Assembly: GCF_014635245.1 (NCBI RefSeq)
Contig: NZ_BMCP01000002.1
Coordinates: 372,001 to 436,000 of the forward strand
Reading direction: 5' to 3'
Length of the DNA stretch: 64,000 bases
Source of the DNA: Agaricicola taiwanensis
Lineage (GTDB): Bacteria; Pseudomonadota; Alphaproteobacteria; Rhizobiales; Methylopilaceae
Position numbers and translations under genes: made by a program. Below are positions 42,456 through 51,999 of the stretch, piece by piece. The number at the start of each line of letters is the position of its first letter. Positions within the stretch are counted from its first letter, which is position 1. Below the pieces are notes generated by a model. The model ran no database searches, had not been told where the DNA came from, and saw only the letters and a program-made list of their open reading frames with translations.

Positions 42456-43694
42456 ATGGCTGCGCCGGAAACCTCCGATCCCCTCGTGCCCCATCCCTTA
42501 GCCATGCCTCACACGCCGTCGCCCGTTCAACAAAGCCTCGCCTTCGCATTGGTCGTTTCCAGCACCGTCGTCGGGATCGCGGGCATCGATCTCGTCCTGC
42601 CGGCGGTCCCGAGCCTGCCGGAGGCCTTGGGGGGCTCCATCGAGGAAGCGCAGCTGGTGCTCGCCGGCTATAGCTTCGGCACGGCTGCCGGGCTGCTTGT
42701 CTTCGGGGAGCTTGGAAGCCGGTTCAACCGGCGCCTTCTCCTTGGCCTCTCACTGCTGCTGTTTGCCCTCACATCCTTTGCCGCAAGCTGGGCCGGCGGG
42801 ATGACCGAGCTGATCGTGATCCGTGTGGTGCAGGGAGCATTCGGCGCGGCAGCCGCCGTCTTCGCGCCGGGGCTGATCCGTGCGCTCTATGGCGATGATC
42901 GCGCGGTCGGTGCCATGGGGCGCTTGGGATCCATCGAGTCACTGACACCGGCACTGGCGCCGCTGGTCGGGGTCTATCTGCTCGATCTCGGCGGCTGGCG
43001 GCTCTCGTTCGACATCATCGGCGCGCTCGCCTTGCTTCTGGCACTGATCATGGCCGTTTTCGGCTCAAGGTTGCCGAAGAGCCCTCGGCAGGAGAAGGGT
43101 TCGGGAGGCTATCTCGCTCTGCTGCGTGACTTGGTTTTCCTGCGGTATGCGCTCAGTCAGGCCTTTTCCCTCGGTAGCCTCCTTATCTTCGTCTTCGGCA
43201 TGCCCGCTGTTCTGACCGGCTCGCTCCAGCTCGGCCTGTCTGGTTTCGTCACTCTTCAGATCGTGGGCGTCTCCGCATTCATTGTGGGCGCAAGCTCCTC
43301 AGCTTCCGCGGTGCGGCGGTTCGGTGCGGAAAGCGTGATCCTAGGCGGAACACTCGCGCTCACGGCTGCATTCGTCGCGATGCTTCTTTATGCGTTTGCC
43401 GGAGGTTCCGCCCTTGCCGTCATCATCGCGCTCTTCGTCGTGGTGAACTTCGGCTTCGGACTGCGTGGCCCGGCCGGGTTTCATCGGGCCGTGGTCGCGT
43501 CGGGAGCCGACGATGCTCGCGGTTCGGCCTTGGTTGTCCTCGGCATTCTTGGTACGGCCGCGGGCGGAACGGCGCTGGCCGCTCCCTTCATCGCGCTTGG
43601 CCTCGCGCCACTGGTCGGGGTCGCGGCTCTGGTAGCCCTCATGGCCAGCGCGAGCCTGCTCCTGCTGCCGGCCCTTCGAGAGGACCTGAGCTAG
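42456..43694 (+). CDS. MFS transporter (drug efflux type)
   Basis: The ~412 aa protein has about twelve helices and an MFS pattern near that of Bcr/CflA exporters (AGIDLVLPAVPSLPEALGGS, then AAGLLVFGELGSRFNRR as the loop 2-3 motif, and IRVVQGAFGAAAAVFAPGLIRALYG). It probably exports a small toxic compound. The start is uncertain: ATGs at 42456 and 42504 are both possible and neither has a strong ribosome site. Confidence 0.82.
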   Translation: MAAPETSDPLVPHPLAMPHTPSPVQQSLAFALVVSSTVVGIAGIDLVLPAVPSLPEALGGSIEEAQLVLAGYSFGTAAGLLVFGELGSRFNRRLLLGLSLLLFALTSFAASWAGGMTELIVIRVVQGAFGAAAAVFAPGLIRALYGDDRAVGAMGRLGSIESLTPALAPLVGVYLLDLGGWRLSFDIIGALALLLALIMAVFGSRLPKSPRQEKGSGGYLALLRDLVFLRYALSQAFSLGSLLIFVFGMPAVLTGSLQLGLSGFVTLQIVGVSAFIVGASSSASAVRRFGAESVILGGTLALTAAFVAMLLYAFAGGSALAVIIALFVVVNFGFGLRGPAGFHRAVVASGADDARGSALVVLGILGTAAGGTALAAPFIALGLAPLVGVAALVALMASASLLLLPALREDLS

Positions 43695-43756
43695 GACGCG
43701 TTGCTTTTCGACGCTGCGTGGCGATTTGATCTCAGCACCGGTGGCGGGCAATCATC

Positions 43757-44596
43757 TTAGCCGTCCTTGCCGGCGGCGATCTCGCGCTTGAGCGTCATCA
43801 GATAGGAAAAGCGGTCGGAGGGATGAACGTTGATGGACATTTCGAACAGCCGCCGTCCCGGACCGAAGTAGCGACGCGTGATCTGGAGCGCAGGTGTACC
43901 CACCTCAGCTCCGATGGCTTCCGCGATTTCGCGCGATAGCGTTACCGCGACGATCTCCTGCTCGACCTCGGTGACCGGCTCGCCGGATTTTTCCTCGATG
44001 GCGGAGAACATTGCCGAACGATGCTCCGTCTTGCCGCGGAACAGGCGCGCATAGCGGCTGTGGATATAGACTTCGGTCCAGCAGATGGGCTCCGTCCGCC
44101 CCACGGCCTGGCGCACGCCGACGAGGTGCAGCCACTCCCGCTCGGGTCGCGAGCCCAGCCTGGCGGCAAGCGCACCGTAAACCGGCGTCATCTCCTCCCT
44201 GAGCACGAGGAGCGTGGCTTCGCTCGCGAACTGGAAGATGTTCACCAGTGATTGCAGCGCATAGTAATAGGCCTGTTCGGGCTGGCGCGCCTCGACGCGG
44301 GTGCCGACGCCCTTGCGGGCGGACAGGATCTTCTTCTGGCGCAGGAGCTGGGTTGCCTGGCGCACGGTCTGCCGGCTGACGCCGAGCAGTGCGCCGAGCT
44401 CGACCTCGGTCGGCAGCAGGCTTCCGACTGGATAAACGCCCTCATGGATCTTGCGCTGGAGCAGTTGCGCCACCTGCAGGTAGAGCGGAACGTTTCCTCC
44501 CTCCCGATCGATCCCGCCGGCCGGGCCATTTGAGGCCGGCAACGGGCCTGTGTCGGACCAGGTGTCCGGACCGTTCGGGTCGGAAGTTTGGGGCAT
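43757..44596 (-). CDS. GntR-family (HutC subfamily, UTRA domain) regulator
   Basis: The 279 aa protein has a GntR winged HTH (~35-105: VPLYLQVAQLLQRKIHEGVY, PTEVELGALLGVSRQTVRQA) and a C-terminal UTRA effector domain (PICWTEVYIHSRYARLF, then LQITRRYFGPGRRLFEMSIN). The ATG at 44596 lies just after the DctM stop; the longer open frame upstream is antisense-like DctM sequence. As the last gene of the putative itaconate operon it is the obvious local regulator, probably a repressor released by a pathway metabolite. Confidence 0.88.
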   Translation of the reverse strand: MPQTSDPNGPDTWSDTGPLPASNGPAGGIDREGGNVPLYLQVAQLLQRKIHEGVYPVGSLLPTEVELGALLGVSRQTVRQATQLLRQKKILSARKGVGTRVEARQPEQAYYYALQSLVNIFQFASEATLLVLREEMTPVYGALAARLGSRPEREWLHLVGVRQAVGRTEPICWTEVYIHSRYARLFRGKTEHRSAMFSAIEEKSGEPVTEVEQEIVAVTLSREIAEAIGAEVGTPALQITRRYFGPGRRLFEMSINVHPSDRFSYLMTLKREIAAGKDG

Positions 44597-44616
44597 GTGG
44601 TGTTCGAGGTCCCTTG

Positions 44617-45888
44617 CTACAGAAGCGCGAGCGATAGGTAGGGGAAGGCATTGATCAAGATCAACCCCAGCACACGCGCGGCATAGAATGGCAGCACGCC
44701 CATGATGACCGAATGGATCGGCAGCGAGGTGATGCGCGCCATGACGAAGAGGTTGAGCCCGACGGGTGGGGTGAGCGTCGCGACCTCCACCAGCGCTGTC
44801 ATGATGACGCCGAAGTGGAGGGGGTTGATGCCGGCGGCCGTCGCCATCGGAAACAGCAGCGGCGCGAAGAGGACGATCATCGACACACCGTCGATGAACA
44901 TGCCAACCACGATCAGGACCAGATTGACCATCAGCAGGAACTGGAAGGCGGAAACCTGATACTCCACCATGAAGCGTGACAGTTCGTCGGCCAGTCCAAG
45001 ACGCGTGAGCACCACGGTGAGAAGACCTGACGACAAGAGGATGCCGTAGATCAGCACTGTCTGTGTCACGGTCTCCTTCGCCGTGCGCCACACCGTGAGG
45101 AGATTGGCGGTGCGGTAGACGAAGAGCACCAGGACGGCGGCATAGATCGCCGCGAGAGCGGAAACCTCGGTCGGCGTGAACCAGCCGGCATAGATGGTTC
45201 CGATGATCAGGACCGGCATGGCGATGGCGCCGAGCGCGCGCGGCAGGCGTCTTGCGAAACCCGGAAGATCAACAGGTTTGGTCTGCCCGCCATAGCCGCG
45301 AAGGCGCGAGATCACCAGCGTCACGATTCCAAGCAGGGTGGCCTCGAGCAAGCCTGGCACAATACCGGCGATGAAGAGATCGGAAACCGGCAGGCCCACG
45401 ATCGAACCGATCAGGATGAACGTCAGCGACGGCGGAATCATCAGGCCGAGGGTGCCGCACACTGCGACAAGCGCGGCAGCAAACTGCTTTGGATAGCCTT
45501 CCTGTGGCATCAGCCGGGTGGCTGCCGGACCGAGAGCCACGGCGCAGGCAACGCTGGAGCCGTTGACGGCGGCGAAGAACACGGCGGACACCGCCACCGC
45601 CAGAGCGATGCCACCCCTGAACCAGCGCACCACACAGCCGATGAGATCGAGAATGACCAAGGCGAGATCGCCGCGCGACATGATGTTGCCGGCAAAGATG
45701 AAGAAGGGGATGGCCACCAGCGCATATTTGTCGATCCCGTCCCAGGCCGCCTGAGCGGCAAGCGTGATGGGGATGGTGACGCCCGATATGACGATGAGGC
45801 CGATGGCGACGAGGCCGAGCGCGACGGCGATGTGCACGCCCAGCGAGATCAGGGCGAGCAGGGTGAGGATGGTGAGAGCGGTTGTCAT
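44617..45888 (-). CDS. TRAP transporter large permease DctM
   Basis: The 423 aa protein has the DctM signatures AIPFFIFAGNIMSRGDLA, GSSVACAVALGPAATRLMPQ and IPPSLTFILIGSIVGLPVSD, and about twelve helices. With DctQ just upstream it forms the membrane part of a sodium-driven carboxylate importer. The likely binding protein (54839-55876) lies at the other end of the island. Confidence 0.92.
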   Translation of the reverse strand: MTTALTILTLLALISLGVHIAVALGLVAIGLIVISGVTIPITLAAQAAWDGIDKYALVAIPFFIFAGNIMSRGDLALVILDLIGCVVRWFRGGIALAVAVSAVFFAAVNGSSVACAVALGPAATRLMPQEGYPKQFAAALVAVCGTLGLMIPPSLTFILIGSIVGLPVSDLFIAGIVPGLLEATLLGIVTLVISRLRGYGGQTKPVDLPGFARRLPRALGAIAMPVLIIGTIYAGWFTPTEVSALAAIYAAVLVLFVYRTANLLTVWRTAKETVTQTVLIYGILLSSGLLTVVLTRLGLADELSRFMVEYQVSAFQFLLMVNLVLIVVGMFIDGVSMIVLFAPLLFPMATAAGINPLHFGVIMTALVEVATLTPPVGLNLFVMARITSLPIHSVIMGVLPFYAARVLGLILINAFPYLSLALL

Positions 45889-45900
45889 GGTCGTTGCCGA

Positions 45901-46446
45901 TCAATGCGCGACGGGCTGGACTTCATCGCGGCCCTTGAAGAGCTCGATGGCGACGGAAACGAAATAGAGGCCGTAGAACAGCGCGCCGATCGGCAGGGCC
46001 GCGCGTACCAGCCACAGGGGCAGATCGAGGTTTGATTCCGTCATCATGCCCACGGTGTAGAGGTGGAGGCAGCTCAAGACGCCCGCCACGAAGACCATCC
46101 CGGAGAAAGCGAGACCGCAGAGGCAGTTGAGCCAGGCGCCGAACCGCCGCACGACGTGCGGCGCGGTGTCTATCAAGAGCTCCATCCGGATGTAGTTGCC
46201 CTGTCGCGTGGCGACGCCGAAGGCCATCATCACGCTCCACACGACGAGGAAGCGCACCGCTTCCTCCGCCCACCAATGGCTGTCGCCCAGCAGCATGCGC
46301 GATGTCGCCTCATAGAACATCAGCGCCATGGCCGCGAGCAACAGCGCGGTCGCGAGGCCGAGCAGAGGGCCGCGTTCAAAACGCGTGAACCAATTGCCTG
46401 AGGTTTGGGCGGGGGCGAACTCTCCTTCAGTGGTGTTCGAACTCAT
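45901..46446 (-). CDS. TRAP transporter small permease DctQ
   Basis: The 181 aa protein has four helices and the DctQ motif WWAEEAVRFLVVWSVMMAFG. It pairs with the DctM protein downstream (12-base gap). GGGGAGA followed by seven bases points to the ATG at 46446; two more ATGs just upstream are in frame. Confidence 0.88.
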   Translation of the reverse strand: MSSNTTEGEFAPAQTSGNWFTRFERGPLLGLATALLLAAMALMFYEATSRMLLGDSHWWAEEAVRFLVVWSVMMAFGVATRQGNYIRMELLIDTAPHVVRRFGAWLNCLCGLAFSGMVFVAGVLSCLHLYTVGMMTESNLDLPLWLVRAALPIGALFYGLYFVSVAIELFKGRDEVQPVAH

Positions 46447-46484
46447 GTGCATTCTCCCCATTTTGTCTGCGCCGCTTCCGAGCG

Positions 46485-47855
46485 TCAGGCGCTGTATTTC
46501 GGTTTGCGATCAAGATGGCCCGTCGCGCGTTCAAAGGCATCGGACAAGCGAAGCATCCTGGCCTCGCCGCGCGGGTGCCCGATCAGCTGAAGACTGATGG
46601 GACATCCTTCCGCGTCGAAGCCGGCCGGTGTCGACAAAGCGGGAAGCCCGAGGAACGAAATCGGACGCGTGAGCGCCGAGAGCCGGGCAAGTGCCTCGCG
46701 CATCGCGGGACCGCCGCCATGATCAGTCGCGGCACCGGTCGGAGTCGGGTGGCGCATGGCGGGCGCGAGCAAGACATCGCAGCGGGCCAGCGGCCCCTCG
46801 ACCATGGCGCGCAGAGCCAGAGCGCGCAGCGCGCGAGCGCGGGAATAGCCGACGGCGCTGACGGCAAGTCCCTGAGCCAGACGGGCACGCAGCTGAGGGC
46901 CGTAATCCTCCATGCGCTCGCGCAGCCAGTCCAGGTGGAGGGCGGCCGCCTCCGGCGTCCAGACCGCATCGGCAAGATCCGCCAGTGCGGTCTGGTCGGG
47001 GATATCGACGTCAAACACCTCGGCGCCGAGGTCCTTGAAAACCCGCGCTGCCTCGGTCATCACAGTCTCGACCTGAGGGTCGAGGTCTTCCCAATAGAAG
47101 CCGCGCGCGATCCCGACGGCAAGCCCGCGTGCGTCACCCGCCAATCCAGCCTCGCAATCGAGCGCCGCCATGACATCAATCAGCCGCGCGACGTCTCGGC
47201 TCGAACGCGCCAGCGGGCCTGGGCAATCGAGACTTTCGGACAGCCCCATCATGTGGTCGGTGGACAGAAGCCCCTGCGTCGGCTTCAGGCCAACGACGCC
47301 GCACATGGCGGCGGGCAGGCGCACCGAGCCGCCCGTGTCGGACCCGAGGGACGCGAAGACCGTGCGTGCGGCAACCGCTGCGCCCGAACCGGAGGATGAG
47401 CCGCCGGTGATCTTCTCCGGATCCCAGGGATTGCGGCAGCGGCCGAGATGGGTGTTGTGGCCGGTCGGTCCCATGGCAAATTCCGCCATGTGCAGCCGCG
47501 CGACGGTCACCGAGCCCGCGCGTTCGAGCGCGGCGACCAGCGGCGAGGTGGTGTCGGGCGTGAAGCCCGCGCGAATCTTCGACCCGCAACCGGAAATATG
47601 CCCGGCGCGGTAGTACATGTCCTTATGCGCGAGCGGCACACCATGCAGCCTGCCTCGGCTCTCACGGGGGACACGGTCGAGCGCGCGGGCGCGGCTAAAG
47701 GCCTCGTCACGCTCGGTCGCCACGACGGCGTTGAGGGTGACGCCGATGCCGTCGAGCGCGTCAAGCGACGCGGTCACCAGATCCTCGCAGGTGAGATCAC
47801 CCGCGGCGATGGCGTCGGTGGCGGCGCACAAAGTGAGGCCGAGCGGCGATCTCAT
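46485..47855 (-). CDS. Amidase signature family protein
   Basis: The 456 aa protein has the amidase triad in order: Lys in VPLAHKDMYY, the glycine/serine-rich KITGGSSSGSGAAVAARTVF and the catalytic Ser in SDTGGSVRLPAAMCGVVGLK. It should hydrolyse an amide. It overlaps the small gene upstream by four bases, in the same order as GatC-GatA and AtzG-AtzE pairs. Neither is part of the known itaconate set, so this may provide a substrate from an amide or act on a side product. Confidence 0.87.
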   Translation of the reverse strand: MRSPLGLTLCAATDAIAAGDLTCEDLVTASLDALDGIGVTLNAVVATERDEAFSRARALDRVPRESRGRLHGVPLAHKDMYYRAGHISGCGSKIRAGFTPDTTSPLVAALERAGSVTVARLHMAEFAMGPTGHNTHLGRCRNPWDPEKITGGSSSGSGAAVAARTVFASLGSDTGGSVRLPAAMCGVVGLKPTQGLLSTDHMMGLSESLDCPGPLARSSRDVARLIDVMAALDCEAGLAGDARGLAVGIARGFYWEDLDPQVETVMTEAARVFKDLGAEVFDVDIPDQTALADLADAVWTPEAAALHLDWLRERMEDYGPQLRARLAQGLAVSAVGYSRARALRALALRAMVEGPLARCDVLLAPAMRHPTPTGAATDHGGGPAMREALARLSALTRPISFLGLPALSTPAGFDAEGCPISLQLIGHPRGEARMLRLSDAFERATGHLDRKPKYSA

Positions 47856-48067
47856 GGTGCCGCGTCTCCGCCGCGGCACAGGATGTCAAAGGATGCCGCG
47901 CGCAGGTCAAACAGGGCGCCTGGCTGTGGTGCAACTTTGCGAACCGCGCGTTCGATGTTGGCGTGTGTGGTGTTGATCGCCTGTGCGACATCCGCGGTGG
48001 TCCGATCTCCTGGCCTGATGCCATGAGCCTCGCGCAACCAATCCTCCGTGCTGGCCGCGGCTATCAT
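47852..48067 (-). CDS. Small protein preceding amidase, possible GatC/AtzG-like subunit
   Basis: The 71 aa protein (MIAAASTEDWLREAHGI to ILCRGGDAAP) is mostly helical and overlaps both the CoA-transferase gene upstream and the amidase gene downstream by four bases. Several amidases need a small helical partner, such as AtzG for AtzE, encoded just upstream. Length and position fit, but I see no diagnostic motif. Confidence 0.55.
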   Translation of the reverse strand: MIAAASTEDWLREAHGIRPGDRTTADVAQAINTTHANIERAVRKVAPQPGALFDLRAASFDILCRGGDAAP

Positions 48068-49266
48068 ATGACCCCCTTGTCCCGCAACGCGGCCAGCTGA
48101 TCCTCGCTGTATCCGAGCGTGCCGAGAACGTCCTTTGTATCGGCCCCCATGGCCGGTGCCGCGCGTTTGAGGCCAACCTGCTCGTTGATCCTGACCGGGC
48201 CGACCAGCATGCGCACCGGATCACCACCTTCTGCACGTTCAAAGTCCGCCACACGGTCGCTGCCGGCTACGAAGGGGTTATCCAGTGCTTCAGCGACATC
48301 GTAGACGGGTGAGATCGGCACATGCCCACCCAGGGCCTCGCTCCATTGAGCGGATGTGCGCGTGGACAGCACCTCGTCAATGATGACGGTCAGCTCTTCG
48401 CGGTTTTTGAGGCGCGCGGCGAAGTCGATGAAGCGCGGATCGGTCGCCAGTTCAGGCCGGCCTATTCTGTCGGCGAAGATGGGCCAGAACTTCTCCTTGT
48501 TGCACATGACGAAGAGCCAGCCGTCACCGGTGCGGTAGAGCTGGGAGGGCGTCAGCGACGGATGCGCCGAACGTGGTTCTCGTCCCTGCACATGGCCGCT
48601 GTTGAGTTTCCAGGTGGCGACATAGCAAAGGGTGTGAAGCGCCGTATCGAAGAGGCTGACATCCACGTCCATCCCGCGCCCGGAGGCGCGTGCCCCGAGC
48701 AGCGCGCTTACAAGGCCGTAGGCCGTCATCACACCGGTCATCAGGTCGACGATGGAGAGGCCCATGCGCGTTGGCGGGCCGTCCGGTTCGCCGGTGAGGC
48801 TCAGGTAACCCGCCTCGGCCTGCATCAGATAGTCATAGCCGGGCCAGGAGCGGCGGGGTCCCTGCCGCCCGTAGCCGGAAAGATGCGCACAGACGATCTT
48901 TGGATTGACATCCTTGAGATGATCGTAGGTGACGCCGAGTTTCGACGGCAGATCGCCGCGCAGATTGTCGAGCACCGCGTCGGCGCCGGCGGCGAGATCG
49001 CGGAAGATCTTGGCGCCTTCCGGCTTCTTGAGATCGAGCGTGATGCTGCGCTTGTTGCGATTGAAGGACTGATAGAAATGGCTGTCGAGCTTGTCGAAAA
49101 AATAGGGCCCGACATGCCGGCCGACGTCGCCGCCGCCCTGCGGGTTCTCGATCTTGATCACATCGGCACCGAGATCGCCGAGCAGCATGCTGCCAAATGG
49201 TCCGGCGCCATATTGCTCGACGGCGAGGACAGTGACACCTGCCAAGGGAAGATTATCTGACGTCAT
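48064..49266 (-). CDS. Class III (CaiB/BaiF) CoA-transferase, candidate itaconate CoA-transferase
   Basis: The 400 aa protein is of CoA-transferase family III: VLAVEQYGAGPFGSMLLGDL, IENPQGGGDVGRHVGP, FNRNKRSITLDLKKPEG and the Asp-containing MGLSIVDLMTGVM, which holds the residue that forms the acyl anhydride. It would move CoA from a donor such as succinyl-CoA to a dicarboxylate. Its neighbours (MaoC hydratase, CitE-like lyase, acyl-CoA dehydrogenase, MmgE/PrpD, TRAP) match the itaconate set, so itaconate is the best guess. Mesaconate or methylsuccinate are alternatives. Confidence 0.85.
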   Translation of the reverse strand: MTSDNLPLAGVTVLAVEQYGAGPFGSMLLGDLGADVIKIENPQGGGDVGRHVGPYFFDKLDSHFYQSFNRNKRSITLDLKKPEGAKIFRDLAAGADAVLDNLRGDLPSKLGVTYDHLKDVNPKIVCAHLSGYGRQGPRRSWPGYDYLMQAEAGYLSLTGEPDGPPTRMGLSIVDLMTGVMTAYGLVSALLGARASGRGMDVDVSLFDTALHTLCYVATWKLNSGHVQGREPRSAHPSLTPSQLYRTGDGWLFVMCNKEKFWPIFADRIGRPELATDPRFIDFAARLKNREELTVIIDEVLSTRTSAQWSEALGGHVPISPVYDVAEALDNPFVAGSDRVADFERAEGGDPVRMLVGPVRINEQVGLKRAAPAMGADTKDVLGTLGYSEDQLAALRDKGVI

Positions 49267-49275
49267 CGTGGCGCC

Positions 49276-50454
49276 TCAGACGGGATTGCGTTCGATCAGG
49301 CGTTTGGCGATCACGAGACGCTGGATCTCGTTGGTGCCTTCGCCGATCACGAGAAGGGGCGCGTCGCGGTAGAGCCGCTCGACCAGGAATTCCTTGGAAT
49401 AGCCGTAGCCGCCATGAATGCGCATGGCCTCGATGGAGTTCTCCAGCGCCGCTTCGGTCGCAAAGAGCTTGGCCATGCCGGCCTCGTAATCGCAGCGCTC
49501 GCCGCGATCGAGCGCGTCCGCGGCTCTTTGGGTGAGCAGCCGTGCGGCCTCGGTTCGGGTCGCCATGTCCGCGAGCTTGAGCGCTATCGCCTGATGCTGG
49601 TGGATCGGCTTGCCGAAGGTCTTGCGCTGCTGGGAGTAGCGCACCGCCTCATCGAGCGCCGCCTGGGCGACGCCGACCCCGCGCGCCGCCACATTGACCC
49701 GCCCGAGTTCGAGCCCGGCGATGGCGGAAGCCATGCCGTGGCCTTCCTCGCCGCCGACGAGGCAGTCGGCCGAAATGCGGTAATTGTCGAACACGAGCTC
49801 CGCCGAGTCGATGCCCTTGTAGCCAAGCTTCTCCAGGCGTTTGGAGTGCGCGAAACCGTCGCCCTTCTCGGCGATGAACATGCTCATGCCGGCGTGACGA
49901 GGCTCGGCCTTGGGATCGGTCTTCACCAGCAGGGCGAAGCACGTCCCCTTGATGCCATTGGAGATCCAGGTCTTGGTACCGTTGATGACGTAGCCATTGC
50001 CATCACGCAGAGCGGTGGTGCGGACCGCCTGGAGATCGGTGCCGCAGTCGGGTTCGGTCAGCGCGAGGCCGCCGCGCAGCTCGCCGGTGGCGAAGCGCGG
50101 CAGGAAGTGCTCGCGCTGCGCCTGGGTGCCGCGCTTGTTGACGATGTGAGCCATGATCAGGTGGGAGTTGATGATGCCCGAGACCGACATCCACACCGAG
50201 GCGATCTTCTCGATCACCTTGGCATAAGTGGAAGGGCGCAGGCCCAATCCCCCGTATTCGGCCGGGATCACCGCGCCGAACAATCCGAGTTCCTTCATCC
50301 GCTCGACGATCTCATCGGGATAGATGTCCTCGTGCTCCAGCTTCATGGCGACGGGGCGGACGTGCCGGTCGAGAAAGCGATCTACTGTCTCCAGGATCAT
50401 GCGCTCGTTTTCGAGCGCCTCCTGCTGGGCCGCATAGTCATTCTGGGTCATCAT
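49276..50454 (-). CDS. Acyl-CoA dehydrogenase
   Basis: The 392 aa flavoprotein has ALTEPDCGTDLQAVRTTA, the VINGTKTWISNGIKG segment and the C-terminal RIHGGYGYSKEFLVERLYRD plus GEGTNEIQRLVIAKRLI. It oxidises an acyl-CoA at the alpha-beta bond. In this island it may handle a methyl-branched or C5 dicarboxylyl-CoA. An acyl-CoA dehydrogenase also accompanies the pseudomonad itaconate genes, where its exact role is not firmly settled. Confidence 0.92.
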   Translation of the reverse strand: MMTQNDYAAQQEALENERMILETVDRFLDRHVRPVAMKLEHEDIYPDEIVERMKELGLFGAVIPAEYGGLGLRPSTYAKVIEKIASVWMSVSGIINSHLIMAHIVNKRGTQAQREHFLPRFATGELRGGLALTEPDCGTDLQAVRTTALRDGNGYVINGTKTWISNGIKGTCFALLVKTDPKAEPRHAGMSMFIAEKGDGFAHSKRLEKLGYKGIDSAELVFDNYRISADCLVGGEEGHGMASAIAGLELGRVNVAARGVGVAQAALDEAVRYSQQRKTFGKPIHQHQAIALKLADMATRTEAARLLTQRAADALDRGERCDYEAGMAKLFATEAALENSIEAMRIHGGYGYSKEFLVERLYRDAPLLVIGEGTNEIQRLVIAKRLIERNPV

Positions 50455-50532
50455 CGGACAAGCCTTTCCTGTCGAGGCGCGCTGACCGCGTCGCCTCGCA
50501 TCGCTTCAAGGGGTCAGTCGGCGTCGTGAGCC

Positions 50533-51945
50533 TTAGCCAGCCAGGGCGCGGGCGCTCGCCTCCACGTCGGTGCAATCATCGAGGCCGAGGACGGCCGCTT
50601 CGATACGGGCCGCGGCGGCCGGATTGACCGAGCTGGCGGCATTGGCGCGAAACTTTTCGAGAATGTCGGCGTCCGACAGAGGACGGTCCGGCGCCCCGCG
50701 ATTGATCTCCTCCCTGACGGTGAGGGTGCGGCCATCCTTCAGCGTGGCGCGGACCTCGCCGGAATAGGCGCGCGGGAAGGGCGATGCCGGATCAGTCGAA
50801 TAACGAACCTTCTGCGCCAACGCGAGAATGGCGGGGTCGGTCAAGGCGGGCTCTTCCAGTTCGGTGAGCGTCAGCTTGCCCAGGGCAAGGCCGCAGGCCA
50901 CCAGATAGGGAATGGAGAACTGCGCCTCGTAACTGTTGGCCGGCTTTTTCTTGGAAGCCTCCGGTTCGCAGACAACCTTGACCACTTCAGCCGGAACGAG
51001 AGCCTCGATCTCGACGATCTCGTCGGGCTGCACACCCTGTTCGCGCAGCTGGATGGCGGCGTCGACGCAGGCATGGGTGAAATGGCAGGCGGGATAGGGC
51101 TTGATCGCGGTGTTCAGCACTTCCCAGCTTTGGCCGAGGTCCTTTGCCGCCAGGCTGAAGTCGCATTGTTCGACCAGAGGTCCGAGATGCGAGGCAAAGA
51201 GGCCGAAGCGTCCGAAGTAGGGCAGGCCCGCGCCTTTGAACCCCTGCTTGGCGAGCGCTGCCGCAGTGATGCCGGCCGCCGCCGCCCAGCCGGGATGAAT
51301 GCGCTTGTTCCAGGCGCCGTCTTCGAGAAATTCCAGGCTTCCGGATGCAAAGGACAGGACGATGCCTTGGGCGTGGGTAAGCTCCCGCTCGGACAGTCCG
51401 AAGAGATAGCCCGCCGCCAGGGCGCAGCCGAAGGCGCCGACGAGACCGGTCGGATGGAAGCCGACCTGGTGGAAGCCGCCCTTGGCGACCGCGCCGATGC
51501 GTGCCGAAGTCTCGATGCCGATGATCGCCGCGGTGACGAGATCGCGGCCCGACGCGCCGGTGTGGATGGCGGCGGACAGGGAAACAGGCAATGCGCTGGC
51601 CGTGGGATGCACGATGCCGCCCAGGTGGGTATCATCGAAATCGAGCCCGTGGCAGAGAAGGCCGTTGACGGTTGCGGCATCGCGCGGGGCAAGGCTCATG
51701 GGCATGCCGATCACCGGGACACGTCCGCTCCCGCCGAGCCCTGCGATGGCATTGAAGGTGCGCTGGGCAAAATCATACTTCGTCGAGGCGAGGGCTATGC
51801 CGGCGGCGTCAAGCAGGTGGTGGCGCGCACGCGCACGCACCTCCGACGGTATATCTTCCGCCTTGAGGCTGACGACGAAACGAGCGAGCTCGGCGGCTGG
51901 ATCCTTGAGGCCGACGAGTGTCTGCATATCCAACGGCTTGTTCAT
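50533..51945 (-). CDS. MmgE/PrpD family protein (second copy)
   Basis: The 470 aa protein shares the family signatures: VNGLLCHGLDFDDTHLGGIV (~residues 95-115), KGGFHQVGFHPTGLVGAFGC and AIKPYPACHFTHACVDAAIQ. Family members act on tricarboxylates such as 2-methylcitrate or cis-aconitate. Its place in the putative itaconate operon agrees with an MmgE/PrpD gene found in the pseudomonad cluster. GGAGA precedes the ATG at 51945, preferred over an ATG 12 bases upstream. Confidence 0.88.
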   Translation of the reverse strand: MNKPLDMQTLVGLKDPAAELARFVVSLKAEDIPSEVRARARHHLLDAAGIALASTKYDFAQRTFNAIAGLGGSGRVPVIGMPMSLAPRDAATVNGLLCHGLDFDDTHLGGIVHPTASALPVSLSAAIHTGASGRDLVTAAIIGIETSARIGAVAKGGFHQVGFHPTGLVGAFGCALAAGYLFGLSERELTHAQGIVLSFASGSLEFLEDGAWNKRIHPGWAAAAGITAAALAKQGFKGAGLPYFGRFGLFASHLGPLVEQCDFSLAAKDLGQSWEVLNTAIKPYPACHFTHACVDAAIQLREQGVQPDEIVEIEALVPAEVVKVVCEPEASKKKPANSYEAQFSIPYLVACGLALGKLTLTELEEPALTDPAILALAQKVRYSTDPASPFPRAYSGEVRATLKDGRTLTVREEINRGAPDRPLSDADILEKFRANAASSVNPAAAARIEAAVLGLDDCTDVEASARALAG

Positions 51946-51999
51946 ATCAATCTCCACAAGGCAGGACGCCGGAGGTCCGGCCGCGAATGGGAATAGGCC

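Noticed and set aside
44597..45091. N-terminal extension of the GntR gene into the DctM gene
   Set aside because: The open frame upstream of 44596 is only an alternate reading of DctM codons without homology; the HTH lies after the ATG at 44596.
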